Shown in pieces: positions 44,545 to 53,975 of a DNA stretch of 64,000 bases. Source of the stretch: Candidatus Pelagibacter ubique HIMB140 (lineage in GTDB: Bacteria > Pseudomonadota > Alphaproteobacteria > Pelagibacterales > Pelagibacteraceae); the NCBI RefSeq assembly GCF_025558165.1, contig NZ_LAMZ01000001.1, positions 124,001 to 188,000 of the forward strand, written 5' to 3'. The position numbers and the translations under genes are program-made. Positions within the stretch are counted from its first letter, which is position 1. Each line of letters opens with the position of its first letter. Below the pieces are notes generated by a model. The model was not told where the DNA came from. It saw only the letters and a list, made by a program, of their open reading frames with translations, and ran no database searches.

Positions 44545-45083
44545 GAAAAGTAATATTTGTACTTTCTATAGTTATGTTTTTTTTTAAAACCTCAGCAACA
44601 GCAAACTATGAAAAAAAGTTTTATGATTTCACAATTGAAAGCATTACAGGTGAAACAATAAATCTAAAAGATTACAAAGATAAAGTTATTCTGGTAGTCA
44701 ATACAGCTAGTTTTTGTGGTTTTACCAAACAATATGATGAATTACAGGAATTATGGGATTTATATAAAAATAAAGGTTTAATTGTTCTTGGAGTCCCTTC
44801 AAACTCCTTTAATCAAGAAAAAAAAAATAATGCTGATGTAAAAGAATTCTGTGAAGTAAATTTCAATATTAATTTTCCACTAACATCAATCACAGAAGTT
44901 AAAGGAGAAAATGCTCATGAACTTTTCAAGTGGGCAAAAGATAATCATGGTAAATCTGCAATTCCAAAATGGAATTTTCATAAAATTTTAATTAACAAAG
45001 AAGGAAAAGTTGAAGATACATTTGCATCTTTTACTAAGCCACTGTCAAAAAAGTTGATTAAATCAATTGAAAATATTTTATAG
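44541..45083 (+). CDS. Exported glutathione peroxidase-family protein
   Basis: 180 residues with an N-terminal Sec signal (MRKVIFVLSIVMFFFKTSATA, cleavage about 21). The thioredoxin fold and peroxidatic cysteine C59 in NTASFCGFTKQY are present, with GVPSNSFNQE and PKWNFHKIL as the tetrad region. A resolving cysteine may be the one in VKEFCEVNF. Bacterial members reduce lipid or hydrogen peroxides with thioredoxin. Its export to the periplasm is the notable point. Overlaps the convergent MBL gene end by 6 bases. Confidence 0.92.
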   Translation: MRKVIFVLSIVMFFFKTSATANYEKKFYDFTIESITGETINLKDYKDKVILVVNTASFCGFTKQYDELQELWDLYKNKGLIVLGVPSNSFNQEKKNNADVKEFCEVNFNINFPLTSITEVKGENAHELFKWAKDNHGKSAIPKWNFHKILINKEGKVEDTFASFTKPLSKKLIKSIENIL

Positions 45084-45848
45084 TTCTAAAGTTAAACCAT
45101 CATGAGCAGGTATAATATTTTTAGGTAATAACTTTTTAAGTACTTTATAATCTAAAACTGGTGATAAATTTGTTAGAATAGCTTTTTTGGGTTTAAATAT
45201 TTTGATTATATTAAGTGAATTTTCTAAGTTGAAATGCGATGGATGAAAATTGTACCACAAACAATCAATTATTAAATATTTCAAGTTTTTAAAATATTTA
45301 AAATCCTTTTCATAAATTTTGCTAACATCACTGATATAAGCTAATTTTTTATCAATAATAAAACAATTTGAATTTACTTTGCCATGCTCAACTTTAATAG
45401 ATTGAATATTGATTTTTTTATTCTTATTTCTTGTATAAATATTTTTTGGCAATTTATTTAAATTTAATGTTGCTGGATATTCTTTTGAGTAACTTTTGAA
45501 AATGTATGAAAATGAATTTTTAAGATATTTTGAAGTATCACTATCCGCATAAACATCAATTTGTTTTCTGCTATTTATATAAAAAGATCTTAAATCATTA
45601 ATTCCATGAGTTTGATCTCCATGCATATGAGAAAAAAGAACTTTATTTATTTTTTTAATTTTATGTCTTAAAAGTTGTTCTCTTAAATCTGGTGAAGTAT
45701 CTATTAGTATATTTTCATTAGTAGTTTTCAATAAAGCTGAGCATCTTGTTCTGTAATTCTTTTTATTATTTGGGTCACAATTTCCAAAAAAACCATCTGG
45801 TCTTGGTACACCCATTGAACTACCACAGCCTAAGATAATAAATTTCAT
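45078..45848 (-). CDS. Metallo-beta-lactamase fold hydrolase, PhnP-like
   Basis: 256 residues. GCGSSMGVPRPDG at the N-terminus is typical of the PhnP/phosphodiesterase branch of the family, and the metal motif reads SHMHGDQTHGINDLR. In the standard HxHxDH motif the sixth residue is His; here it is Gln (GAT CAA), a variant known in part of the family. ISDVSKIYE and HDGLTLEL hold later ligands. Last gene of the tatD-metG-holB-tmk run, whose alphaproteobacterial order is conserved. Confidence 0.88.
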   Translation of the reverse strand: MKFIILGCGSSMGVPRPDGFFGNCDPNNKKNYRTRCSALLKTTNENILIDTSPDLREQLLRHKIKKINKVLFSHMHGDQTHGINDLRSFYINSRKQIDVYADSDTSKYLKNSFSYIFKSYSKEYPATLNLNKLPKNIYTRNKNKKINIQSIKVEHGKVNSNCFIIDKKLAYISDVSKIYEKDFKYFKNLKYLIIDCLWYNFHPSHFNLENSLNIIKIFKPKKAILTNLSPVLDYKVLKKLLPKNIIPAHDGLTLEL

Positions 45849-45853
45849 ATTTT

Positions 45854-46615
45854 TTAATTAAAAAAAAGTTTATTAAAATTATTAGTTGTTAGTTCTATTA
45901 GTTCATTTTTAGAAATGTTCTTTATTTCTGCTAATTTTGCAGCTGTAAAATCGATAAATGATGGTTCATTTTTTTTCCCTCTATTTGGCACTGGCGCCAA
46001 AAAGGGACTATCGGTTTCAATTAAAATATTTTCATTTGGGATTGATTTAAATGTCTCTTGTAAATCTACTGAATTTTTAAAAGTAATTATTCCACTAGCA
46101 GAAAAGTAAGAATTTAAAGATAATAATTTTTCTGAAAATTCTTTTGAACCAGTAAAACAATGCATTAAAATTTTAATATTCTCATCTTTATATTGATTTA
46201 GAATTTCAAATGTTTCATCTTCAGCATTTCTTGAATGAACAATTAAAGGAACATTAGTTTTTATTGATGCTTGAATATGTTCTTTAAAACTTACAATTTG
46301 TTTATTTTTTTCACTATTATTATAATAAAAATCTAATCCAGTTTCACCAACACCTATAATTTTTTTATTATTTTTTAAGTTGTCAATAATTTGATTGGCA
46401 GTAATTGTGTTGGTAGAACTTTCATGTGGATGAATTCCAATTGTACCATAAATCATCTCATCTCTATTAACTAGTTCCTTAACTCTAGAGAAACTTTCAA
46501 AGGAGGTTGATATTGTTAATAGTTTTTTAATACCCACATCTTTTGATCTTTGTAAAACATTTGTTAAATCACTCAACAAAGGTTCGTGATCTAAGTGACA
46601 ATGAGAATCAATCAT
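45854..46615 (-). CDS. tatD: TatD family 3'-5' DNA exonuclease/hydrolase
   Basis: 253 residues of the amidohydrolase fold. IDSHCHLDHEPLL at the N-terminus, GETGLDFYY, VPLIVHSRNAEDETFEIL, LMHCFTGSKEFSEKLL and ETDSPFLAPVPNRGKKNEPSF contain the expected metal ligands. Overlaps metG by 8 bases. Proposed role in DNA repair or turnover; also called TatD/YcfH. Confidence 0.93.
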   Translation of the reverse strand: MIDSHCHLDHEPLLSDLTNVLQRSKDVGIKKLLTISTSFESFSRVKELVNRDEMIYGTIGIHPHESSTNTITANQIIDNLKNNKKIIGVGETGLDFYYNNSEKNKQIVSFKEHIQASIKTNVPLIVHSRNAEDETFEILNQYKDENIKILMHCFTGSKEFSEKLLSLNSYFSASGIITFKNSVDLQETFKSIPNENILIETDSPFLAPVPNRGKKNEPSFIDFTAAKLAEIKNISKNELIELTTNNFNKLFFN

Positions 46616-48149
46616 TATTTTTTTCTATTTTTTTAAATAATATATCAATTTTATTAATATTATTTCCTTTAGTTAAATACTCATTATCTGTAAGGGAATT
46701 TAATTTTATTTGAGCTTCATTGATATCAAAAATTTTTAGTGCTTTTAAAGAAGACTCTGGAATAATTGGATATAATAAGAAACTTATTTTTCGAACAATT
46801 TCTAATGTAGTATAGACAATTGTGTTTAATCTGATTTGGTCATCTTTTTTTTTCCACGGTTCTTGATCATTAAAATATTTATTTGCCTCAAATAGTGAAT
46901 TAACAATGTAGTCTATATAAAAGTTAATATTTTGATGATCAATTTTAGATCTAATATTATCTAAATTTTTTTTATACTTGTCTAAAATTAACAAATCTTC
47001 ATCTAGAAATTTAATTTCAGAAGGAATTTTTCCATCACAATTTTTGATCGCAAAAGCGGTAACTCTTTGACATAAATTACCATAGTTATTTGCTAAATCA
47101 CTGTTTATACAATCTTCCAATCTTTCTTGAGAAATATTACCATCATTTCCAAAAGAAACTTCTTTGATTAGATAATATCTTAATGGATCTAACCCATACT
47201 CATTAATTATTTCTAATGGATCCAAAATATTCCCTTTAGATTTGGACATTTTTTCCTCTCCGGATAAAATCCAACCATGACCATAAACTCTTTTTGGCAC
47301 TTCAATCTTGGCAGCTAATAAAAAAGCTGGCCAATAAACAGCATGAAATCTAAGTATATCTTTGCCAATTAAATGTATTGATGCAGGCCAAAATTTTTTG
47401 AATAATTCATCATCTTTATTTGGGTAATTTAGTGCGCTTAAATAATTTGTAAGTGCATCTAGCCAAACGTAAATTACATGATTTTTATTACTTGGAACTG
47501 GTATACCCCATGAAAAACTTTTCCTACTAACTGATAGATCTTTTAGACCACTTTTTACAAAACTAATAACTTCATTTCGTCGAGACACTGGATAAATAAA
47601 ATCAGGATTATCTTCATAATATTTTAAAAGAGGTTTTTCCCATTTTGAAAGTCTAAAAAAATACGACTCTTCTTCAATCCATTCGACAGGTGATTTTGAT
47701 GATATAGCTATTTTTTTACCATCTATTTCTTCTATCTCATCTTCGCTATAAAAAGCTTCATCTGATACTGAATACCAACCAGAATAATTTGATAGATAAA
47801 TATCATCATTCTTTTCAAGTTCAGACCAAAGATATTGCACTGTTTTTTTATGCCTCTCTTCGGTTGTTCTAATAAAATCAGTGTTGCATAAATTTAGAAT
47901 ATCTGAAAGATCTCGAAAAGTTTTGCTTATTTGATCACAAAATTTTTGAGGAGTCGCCCCTGCTCGTTCAGCTGATCTTTGAATTTTTAAACCATGCTCA
48001 TCTGTACCGGTTAAAAAATGTACTACATAATCATCAATGATTTTAAATCTTGCAAAAAAATCAGCAGCTATACTTGAGTAGGCGTGACCCATATGAGGTT
48101 TAGCTGATGGATAATAAATAGGTGTAGTAATATAAAAATTTTTATCCAT
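46608..48149 (-). CDS. metG: Methionyl-tRNA synthetase
   Basis: 513 residues, the short type without a C-terminal tRNA-binding domain. Class I motifs: PHMGHAYSSIAADF (HIGH) and KMSKSKGNILDP (KMSKS); GWYSVSDEAFY is in the connective peptide. The four-cysteine zinc knot of longer enzymes is not evident. It overlaps holB by 8 bases and tatD by 8 bases, keeping the run coupled. Confidence 0.96.
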   Translation of the reverse strand: MDKNFYITTPIYYPSAKPHMGHAYSSIAADFFARFKIIDDYVVHFLTGTDEHGLKIQRSAERAGATPQKFCDQISKTFRDLSDILNLCNTDFIRTTEERHKKTVQYLWSELEKNDDIYLSNYSGWYSVSDEAFYSEDEIEEIDGKKIAISSKSPVEWIEEESYFFRLSKWEKPLLKYYEDNPDFIYPVSRRNEVISFVKSGLKDLSVSRKSFSWGIPVPSNKNHVIYVWLDALTNYLSALNYPNKDDELFKKFWPASIHLIGKDILRFHAVYWPAFLLAAKIEVPKRVYGHGWILSGEEKMSKSKGNILDPLEIINEYGLDPLRYYLIKEVSFGNDGNISQERLEDCINSDLANNYGNLCQRVTAFAIKNCDGKIPSEIKFLDEDLLILDKYKKNLDNIRSKIDHQNINFYIDYIVNSLFEANKYFNDQEPWKKKDDQIRLNTIVYTTLEIVRKISFLLYPIIPESSLKALKIFDINEAQIKLNSLTDNEYLTKGNNINKIDILFKKIEKNND

Positions 48150-49071
48150 TTAAAACTTTATCTTCAAATTCCATAAATAATGTCTCTTCATCTAAATTAT
48201 AAATTTTAGTATCATTTATTTTTTTTAAAAAATAATGATAAAGGTGAAATAATTTAATATTTTTCGTAGATATATTGTTTCTAAAATAAACTTCAATAAA
48301 AGAATATATTAATTGAATAATTGGTTTGTTTTTTTTGTAATTCTTACTTGATATTAGACTTTGCAAAAAAGTGTCTAAATTATAATCCTTAAGATCTAAA
48401 TCAAAGTTTTCTGCAAGTTTTAATAATTCATATAATTTGCCTGGTGTTGTAAAGTAATTTACTAAATCTTGATTTATAAAATTATAAACATCATCGTTTA
48501 TTAATTTATTAACAATTTCAATAGATTGAGCATTCGTTAAAAAAATTTTGAAATTTAAACATCTAGATTTAAGAGTTGGTAAAACTCTTTTGTTATTATT
48601 AATTAAGATAAAATTAATATTTTTATTAGGTTCTTCCAACACCTTTAGTAATGCATTAATAGAATTCAAATTTAATAATTCTATATTGTCTATTAAAACA
48701 AATCTTTTTTTATTATTAAATGAAGATTTATTTAGGTTAACAATTAATTCTCTTATTTGATTTATATCAATGTTTTTTTTGTTTTCAGCAACGTCAATAA
48801 GATTAAAATTTGGATTAGATTTATTTTGTATAAGTTTGAATGATTTATTTTCTAAATTAATTTTATTATTTTCAACATCATAAGAATGCTCTTCATCTAC
48901 TGATAATACAAAATTTATTAGATGATAACCTAATGTTGCTTTACCTATACCTTTTTCACCAGATAAAAGTATTTTATTCGGCAATTTATTATTTAAATAT
49001 AATTTGGATAAATGTTTAAAAATCTCTTGATGTTTATACAAATTCTGTTGTGTAGATGAATTTAGATTCAT
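48142..49071 (-). CDS. holB: DNA polymerase III delta' subunit
   Basis: 309 residues, clamp-loader ATPase-like subunit. A Walker A motif is visible as LLSGEKGIGKATLGYHL; NINQIRELIVNL and LLKVLEEPNKNINFILINNN with the sensor-like TLKSRCLNF follow. The cysteine zinc module common in the subunit is not present. Placed between tmk and metG as usual in alphaproteobacteria. Confidence 0.9.
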   Translation of the reverse strand: MNLNSSTQQNLYKHQEIFKHLSKLYLNNKLPNKILLSGEKGIGKATLGYHLINFVLSVDEEHSYDVENNKINLENKSFKLIQNKSNPNFNLIDVAENKKNIDINQIRELIVNLNKSSFNNKKRFVLIDNIELLNLNSINALLKVLEEPNKNINFILINNNKRVLPTLKSRCLNFKIFLTNAQSIEIVNKLINDDVYNFINQDLVNYFTTPGKLYELLKLAENFDLDLKDYNLDTFLQSLISSKNYKKNKPIIQLIYSFIEVYFRNNISTKNIKLFHLYHYFLKKINDTKIYNLDEETLFMEFEDKVLNG

Positions 49072-49682
49072 TTAATTAACTTTTTAACTTGATTGATAAT
49101 TAATTTTTCATTTATCTTAATATCTGAATTTGAATCAATTATCTTATATTTTTTCTTATTTAGTTTTGATAACTTAAGAAATCCATTTTGAACTTTATTA
49201 TAGAAACTGCTATTAAATTGATCATATCTATTCAAAGATTTTCTCATTTTTAATCTTAAGAAAAGATTTTTTTTATTTACAACATTAAGAAATGTAAAAT
49301 TAACCTTAATATTTTTTAATAAATATTTATTAATTATATTTATAATTTTAACATCAACACCCATGCCGTAATGCTGATAAGCTATTGTAGAGTCGATGAA
49401 TCTATCAATTAAGATAACTCTTTTTTTATAATATTTTTTAATAAGATTAATATTTTCACTTCTGGCAGCTAGATATAAAAGTAAGTCAGTTTTTACATTA
49501 AAATTCGATTTCTTATTTAAAATTAATTGTCTAATTTTTTCAGAATTTAAACTCCCTCCAGGTTCTCTTATTTTTAAATATTTAACTTTATTTTTGTCGA
49601 AATACCTTGAAACAATTTTAATATGATGACTTTTGCCACTGCCTTCTATACCTTCAAAAACAATTATTGGCTTCTTAGACAT
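49068..49682 (-). CDS. tmk: Thymidylate kinase
   Basis: Phosphorylates dTMP to dTDP. 204 residues. P-loop FEGIEGSGKSHHI, REPGGSLNSEKIRQLIL, VILIDRFIDSTIAYQHYG are clear; the LID-type region is lysine-rich. Overlaps holB by 4 bases and the DD-carboxypeptidase gene by 8 bases. Confidence 0.94.
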   Translation of the reverse strand: MSKKPIIVFEGIEGSGKSHHIKIVSRYFDKNKVKYLKIREPGGSLNSEKIRQLILNKKSNFNVKTDLLLYLAARSENINLIKKYYKKRVILIDRFIDSTIAYQHYGMGVDVKIINIINKYLLKNIKVNFTFLNVVNKKNLFLRLKMRKSLNRYDQFNSSFYNKVQNGFLKLSKLNKKKYKIIDSNSDIKINEKLIINQVKKLIK

Positions 49683-50826
49683 CGCCCCAAATTAAGTAGT
49701 TTAATGATTTAAGCAATCTAGAAAAGAAATTTACTTTTTTAATTTCTTTTAAAGCAAGCAAATCATACTCACCTACTAATTCTTGGTCATAAACTACTTT
49801 TAATGTTGCAACTTTTTGATCTTTATTTATTGGTGCTTCTACAGGACCATCATAATTTACAGAAACCTTTAACAATTTTTTTTTGGCTTTTTTAATAGTT
49901 TTGTAAATGTCTTCATTTGTATAAACATCAACTGTATCTTCTTTTCCCAACCATACTTCTATTTTTTGAAAAGGTTTATTAGCTTCAGTAATTTTAACTA
50001 AATCAAAATTTGTAAGTCCATAAGTTAACATTTTAGTACTTTCTTTTGATCTGGCATTTTTGGAATTAAAACCACTACCAACAGCAATTAATCTTCTTCC
50101 ATTTCTCTCTATAGATGAAGCTAATGAATATTTTTCTACAGCCAAATAACCAGTTTTGATACCATCTGCTCCAAGATTTTTATACAACAAAGGATTTCTA
50201 TTACCTTGTGTTATTGGATCTCCACCCGTTCTATCCCAAGTAAATTCTTTTTCTGCAAACATTTTATAAAATTCTGGATGTTCTTTAATTAGGTATCTAG
50301 ACATGATCATTATGTCTCTAACTGTTGAATTGTTATCGGGATGATTAATTCCTGATGAATTAGAAAAATTTGTATTGTCCATTCCTAATTCTTTAGCTTT
50401 TGCTGTCATTAAGATTGAAAACTCTTCCTCTGTACCCGCTATGCCTTCTGCTAATGCAATACAAGCATCATTACCAGATGCTATGATTATACCTTTTAGT
50501 AAATTTTCAACCGAGACCTCATCCCCTACCATTATAAACATTGAGGAATAACCAGCTGTAGATAATCGCCAAGCTTTTTCTGAAATAATAAATTTTTCGT
50601 CCATACTTAAATCTCCTGACTTAATTAAGTCGAAGGCAATGATTGAAGTCATGATTTTCGTCATGGATGCAGGATAAATTGATAAGTCCGCTTCTTTCTC
50701 AAAAAGAATTTCTCCAGAATGATAATCTTGAATTATTGCAGTTTTTGCTTTCACATCAAAATTTGCAAATGATTTAGATGCAAATAAAATGAATATTAAA
50801 ATAATTAAATTTAATTTTTTAAACAT
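49675..50826 (-). CDS. dacA: D-alanyl-D-alanine carboxypeptidase (penicillin-binding protein 5/6 type)
   Basis: Periplasmic enzyme that trims pentapeptides in peptidoglycan. 383 residues with a Sec signal ending FASKSFA. Serine motifs: SMTK in PASMTKIMT, SGN in IIASGNDA, and KTG in GIKTGYLAVEKYSL. A C-terminal beta domain and a short amphipathic end (FFSRLLKSLNYLIWG) would attach it to the membrane. Clustered with two other wall genes upstream (SPOR lipoprotein, mltB). Symbol tentative (dacA or dacC). Confidence 0.93.
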   Translation of the reverse strand: MFKKLNLIILIFILFASKSFANFDVKAKTAIIQDYHSGEILFEKEADLSIYPASMTKIMTSIIAFDLIKSGDLSMDEKFIISEKAWRLSTAGYSSMFIMVGDEVSVENLLKGIIIASGNDACIALAEGIAGTEEEFSILMTAKAKELGMDNTNFSNSSGINHPDNNSTVRDIMIMSRYLIKEHPEFYKMFAEKEFTWDRTGGDPITQGNRNPLLYKNLGADGIKTGYLAVEKYSLASSIERNGRRLIAVGSGFNSKNARSKESTKMLTYGLTNFDLVKITEANKPFQKIEVWLGKEDTVDVYTNEDIYKTIKKAKKKLLKVSVNYDGPVEAPINKDQKVATLKVVYDQELVGEYDLLALKEIKKVNFFSRLLKSLNYLIWGDV

Positions 50827-51658
50827 CTTTAATAATTTTTAGGTTTTCAAAATTTAGCTTTTCTATTTCGTCAAATGACTCTTGAATTTTTTTTATATCA
50901 TTAAATGGACCTAATAATACCCTATATTTTGTTTGAGATAATTTTTTTATAATAGGATTTGTTATCTTTGTTTCGTCTTTAATTCTTTGGATCATATTTT
51001 CAGCTGAATCTTTATAATAAAAATCTGCAATTTTTATTGAATATAGAAAATTACTTTGAGTAGTCTTTGGCAATTCCTTTTTCTCTACGTTTCCTAAATT
51101 ATCTATGGTTATTCCATCTACAGGAGCTTTTTGAGCTACTTTTTTTTCTTCATCAAATGTTTTAGCTTTTTTGGCTACAAAAGTTGATTCATTAGAAATT
51201 AGAGATAATTCAACATAAGGTTCATTTTCATCAAGCAACAATTCATCAACAATTCTTTTGGTGATTACTGAATTATAAAAATTTGAAAAAATTGCTTTAT
51301 TAGATATCACTTGTGCAATAACAGTTTTTGTATTTTCAGGGTTAGTAATTTTCACAAAAGAATTTTTTATAATTTTGGTATGAAAAATAAACAAACCTCT
51401 GTTATCTAATTTTTTTGAAATACTTTTTTCATTAAAGAGATTTTCGTCATAAATTAATGCAAAGCCTTGGTTGGTATACTCTCTATCAAAAATATATTTA
51501 GAACTATCTTCATCATTTTCATTTGAAGATTTTAAAGTTGTTTCTGCTGTTGATATATCAGGTTCTGTTTTAATAGTTTTTTTTTGAGTTGTTTCTAATT
51601 GTTTGCATCCCACAAAAAAAATAAACAACAATAATGGTAATACTTTTTTAAAGTTCAT
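50819..51658 (-). CDS. RlpA-like lipoprotein with C-terminal SPOR domain
   Basis: 279 residues. Lipoprotein signal with C18 in LLLFIFFVGCKQ. The middle (about 55-165, TNQGFALIYDENLFNEK through DENEPYVELSLI) looks like a degenerate RlpA double-psi barrel; the active Asp/His of RlpA lytic enzymes are not evident. The C-terminal ~75 residues (FLYSIKIADFYYKDSAENMIQRI to the end) form a SPOR peptidoglycan-binding domain. Location between mltB and dac suggests a septal or wall-remodelling role; it may not be catalytic. Confidence 0.75.
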   Translation of the reverse strand: MNFKKVLPLLLFIFFVGCKQLETTQKKTIKTEPDISTAETTLKSSNENDEDSSKYIFDREYTNQGFALIYDENLFNEKSISKKLDNRGLFIFHTKIIKNSFVKITNPENTKTVIAQVISNKAIFSNFYNSVITKRIVDELLLDENEPYVELSLISNESTFVAKKAKTFDEEKKVAQKAPVDGITIDNLGNVEKKELPKTTQSNFLYSIKIADFYYKDSAENMIQRIKDETKITNPIIKKLSQTKYRVLLGPFNDIKKIQESFDEIEKLNFENLKIIKDV

Positions 51659-52649
51659 TTTTGAATTTATCCTTTAATGTGCAGACTGCTAAAGCAAATC
51701 TTAAAGATCTATTCCATTGTAAAATTATTTCATAATTACTAAATACCACATAAGCTGGATTTAAAGTTTCCGCATCAGGAATTATATCTTTATCTGGTGT
51801 TATTATTGCAACTTCTAATTCATCATAATTATTTGATATAATTGAATTGTTCTGAATGTATTGTCTAAAAAACTTTAATTGTTTCTTATCATGTAATTTT
51901 TTTGCAGAAATATTTAAATATTTTTTTGGAATATCATTATTCAGATCAATTCTATAAAAACATGGTTCATTAGATTTCCAACCTATTTTCTTTAAATAAT
52001 TACTCGCTGAAGCATAGGCATCAGGGTTACTTTTTAAATTTATTGAACCATTGCCATCATAATCTGTTGCATAATTTTTCATAGTAGAAGGCATAAATTG
52101 GAAGTAACCAAAAGCACCCGCCCAAGAACCATATAATGTTTTATAATCAATTTGATTTTTCTCAATTAAATTTAAAAGTATTAAAAGTTCTTTGGTAAAA
52201 AATTCTGATCTTCTTTTGTCAAAACTTAATGTAGCTAGTGAAGAAAGAATGTCCATTTTGCCAACATAGGTTCCAAAATTTGTTTCTATACCCATTAATG
52301 ATAAGAGAAGTTCTTTTTCTATGTTAAATTCATTTTCAACAGAGGTAATTAAATTTAAATTATCTATATAAAGTTTTTTTCCTTTTTTTACTTTTTGGTC
52401 AGAGGTTCTTTTTGATATGTAAGTTTTTGTATCTTCATAAAATTCTGGTTGATATCTATCATATTTAATTACATTGGGTAAAAACTTAGTATTAGACATA
52501 ACTAGATCAAATGTTTCTTCAGAAATATTATTTTCTAGAGCAATTTTTTTGAAATTATTTTTCCATTTTTCGAATTCTATATTGATATCTGCTAATGTGT
52601 TTGAATGAAAAAAAAGAAACAAAATAAGTATAAGTTTAATTAGTTTCAT
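51648..52649 (-). CDS. mltB: Membrane-bound lytic murein transglycosylase B-like
   Basis: 333 residues with a Sec signal (MKLIKLILILFLFFHSNTLA); no lipobox, so it may be soluble in the periplasm. GH103 features: catalytic glutamate in LMGIETNFGTYVGKMDILSSLATL, then GSWAGAFGYFQFMPSTMKNYATDYDGNG and NPDAYASASNYLKKIGW. Second lytic transglycosylase of the window besides slt. Overlaps rarD by 14 and the SPOR gene by 11 bases. Confidence 0.92.
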   Translation of the reverse strand: MKLIKLILILFLFFHSNTLADINIEFEKWKNNFKKIALENNISEETFDLVMSNTKFLPNVIKYDRYQPEFYEDTKTYISKRTSDQKVKKGKKLYIDNLNLITSVENEFNIEKELLLSLMGIETNFGTYVGKMDILSSLATLSFDKRRSEFFTKELLILLNLIEKNQIDYKTLYGSWAGAFGYFQFMPSTMKNYATDYDGNGSINLKSNPDAYASASNYLKKIGWKSNEPCFYRIDLNNDIPKKYLNISAKKLHDKKQLKFFRQYIQNNSIISNNYDELEVAIITPDKDIIPDAETLNPAYVVFSNYEIILQWNRSLRFALAVCTLKDKFKNEL

Positions 52650-53514
52650 ATAAATCTCTCAAATATATTATTACCGCAATCCAGATTAAAATGAAACTTA
52701 CTAGTTTATTAAATGAGAAAACTTCATCGTAATAAAAAAAACCTAGTAAAAATTGAAGAGTTGGAGTGATATAGAAAATCATCCCAGTCGGTCCTAATCC
52801 ACATAATTCAACTCCTCTTACATATAAAAATAAAGGTATTACTGTCATTGGACCTGCCAACAATATTACTAACATCATTGAAGGGTTGGATAACGAGAAA
52901 TCATTGTAACCATTAACTGCAATAAGATAAAATGCAACAATTGCAATTGGTAATATAAATAAACTTTCTATTAAAAGTCCAATATCAGTATCAACATTAA
53001 CCTTTTTTCTTACTAAATTATAAAAGCCCCAGCTTAGTGCTACAAGTATACCAACCCAAGGAAGTGATTTTAGACTTACAAAAATTAAATATAAAATTGA
53101 TAAAATAACTAAAGTAATTGAAAAAATTCTTTTATTATTTAATTTTTCTTTAAAAAAAATATAACCAAGAAGAACACTTAATATTGGCATTATAAAATAA
53201 CCAAAACTCGCATCTATTATTCTGTTGGTGGCGATTGCATAAATCCATACACCCCAATTCATAAAAATCAAAAACCCTGACATAAAAAGATAAACAAGAT
53301 TTTGTTTACTTTTAATTATCTTAAAAAAAATATCCCACTTTGAAAAAAAGAAAGTTGTTAATATTAAAGTCAAAGTTGTCCATAAACATCTGTGAACTAC
53401 TAGTTCAATATAACCAATAAAAGTAATATATTTAAAATATAAAACTCCAAAAAAACCCCACCAAAAAGATCCAAATCCAGCAAGTAAAAGCCCTTTATTA
53501 AATTCTTTGTTCAT
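52636..53514 (-). CDS. rarD: RarD-type EamA family transporter
   Basis: 292 residues with about ten membrane helices. LLAGFGSFWWGFFGVLYFKYITFIGYIELVVHRCLWT is the RarD N-terminus; SFGYFIMPILSVLLGYIFF, VALSWGFYNLVRKK and GVELCGLGPTGMIFYITPTLQFLLGFFYYDEVF complete it. Possibly an exporter; substrate unknown. First gene of the minus-strand run leading to mltB and the wall genes; tRNA-Ser(TGA) lies on the other side of its 85-base spacer. Confidence 0.9.
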   Translation of the reverse strand: MNKEFNKGLLLAGFGSFWWGFFGVLYFKYITFIGYIELVVHRCLWTTLTLILTTFFFSKWDIFFKIIKSKQNLVYLFMSGFLIFMNWGVWIYAIATNRIIDASFGYFIMPILSVLLGYIFFKEKLNNKRIFSITLVILSILYLIFVSLKSLPWVGILVALSWGFYNLVRKKVNVDTDIGLLIESLFILPIAIVAFYLIAVNGYNDFSLSNPSMMLVILLAGPMTVIPLFLYVRGVELCGLGPTGMIFYITPTLQFLLGFFYYDEVFSFNKLVSFILIWIAVIIYLRDLYETN

Positions 53515-53599
53515 GAGGCTTTGATATTAGTCGTTAATGAGTTTTTTTCGACTATTTTATGGTTGAATTAAATAATTATAATTATAAAACCTTGCTCAC

Positions 53600-53689
53600 G
53601 GAGAGATGGCTGAGCGGTTGAAAGCACCGGTCTTGAAAACCGGCAAAGGGGCAACTCTTTCCTGGGTTCGAATCCCAGTCTCTCCGCCA
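53600..53689 (+). tRNA. tRNA-Ser (anticodon TGA)
   Basis: 90 nt with acceptor GGAGAGA/TCTCTCC, a long variable arm and an encoded CCA end. The anticodon stem CCGGT/ACCGG closes CTTGAAA, giving TGA. The acceptor stem is identical to that of tRNA-Ser(GCT) at 3229, as expected for serine synthetase recognition. Confidence 0.96.
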
Positions 53690-53694
53690 TCATC

Positions 53695-53952
53695 TTAATA
53701 TTTAAAATTTTTAAACAACAAGCTAATATTGTTTTTTTCTATTTCAAATTCAGTATCAAAACCATTATAGAAATTATATAAATTTGTGTCATCAATATTA
53801 AGAAATTTATCTAAATCAATTAAATCCTCTTTTTGCAAATCATCAATGTATTTTTTTACAAATTTACCTAAGAGCTTATCCATTTCCTTGGTACCTCGAT
53901 AATTGGAACGATAAATAATTTTTTTTTTTAATTCATCTATATTGAGCCTCAT
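53695..53952 (-). CDS. sdhE: Succinate dehydrogenase flavinylation factor SdhE
   Basis: 85 residues. IIYRSNYRGTKEMDKLLGKFV contains the RGxxE motif of the SdhE/SDHAF2 family, which helps attach FAD to SdhA. It is divergent from recG with 23 bases between starts, an arrangement common in alphaproteobacteria. Its stop lies 5 bases from the tRNA-Ser end. Confidence 0.9.
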   Translation of the reverse strand: MRLNIDELKKKIIYRSNYRGTKEMDKLLGKFVKKYIDDLQKEDLIDLDKFLNIDDTNLYNFYNGFDTEFEIEKNNISLLFKNFKY

Positions 53953-53975
53953 TATTAGAATATAATTAATTTATT

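Noticed and set aside
45349..45364. Second copy of the recombinase inverted-repeat arm (TTATCAATAATAA)
   Set aside because: It is one half only, lies in the MBL hydrolase coding region and is expected by chance in AT-rich DNA.
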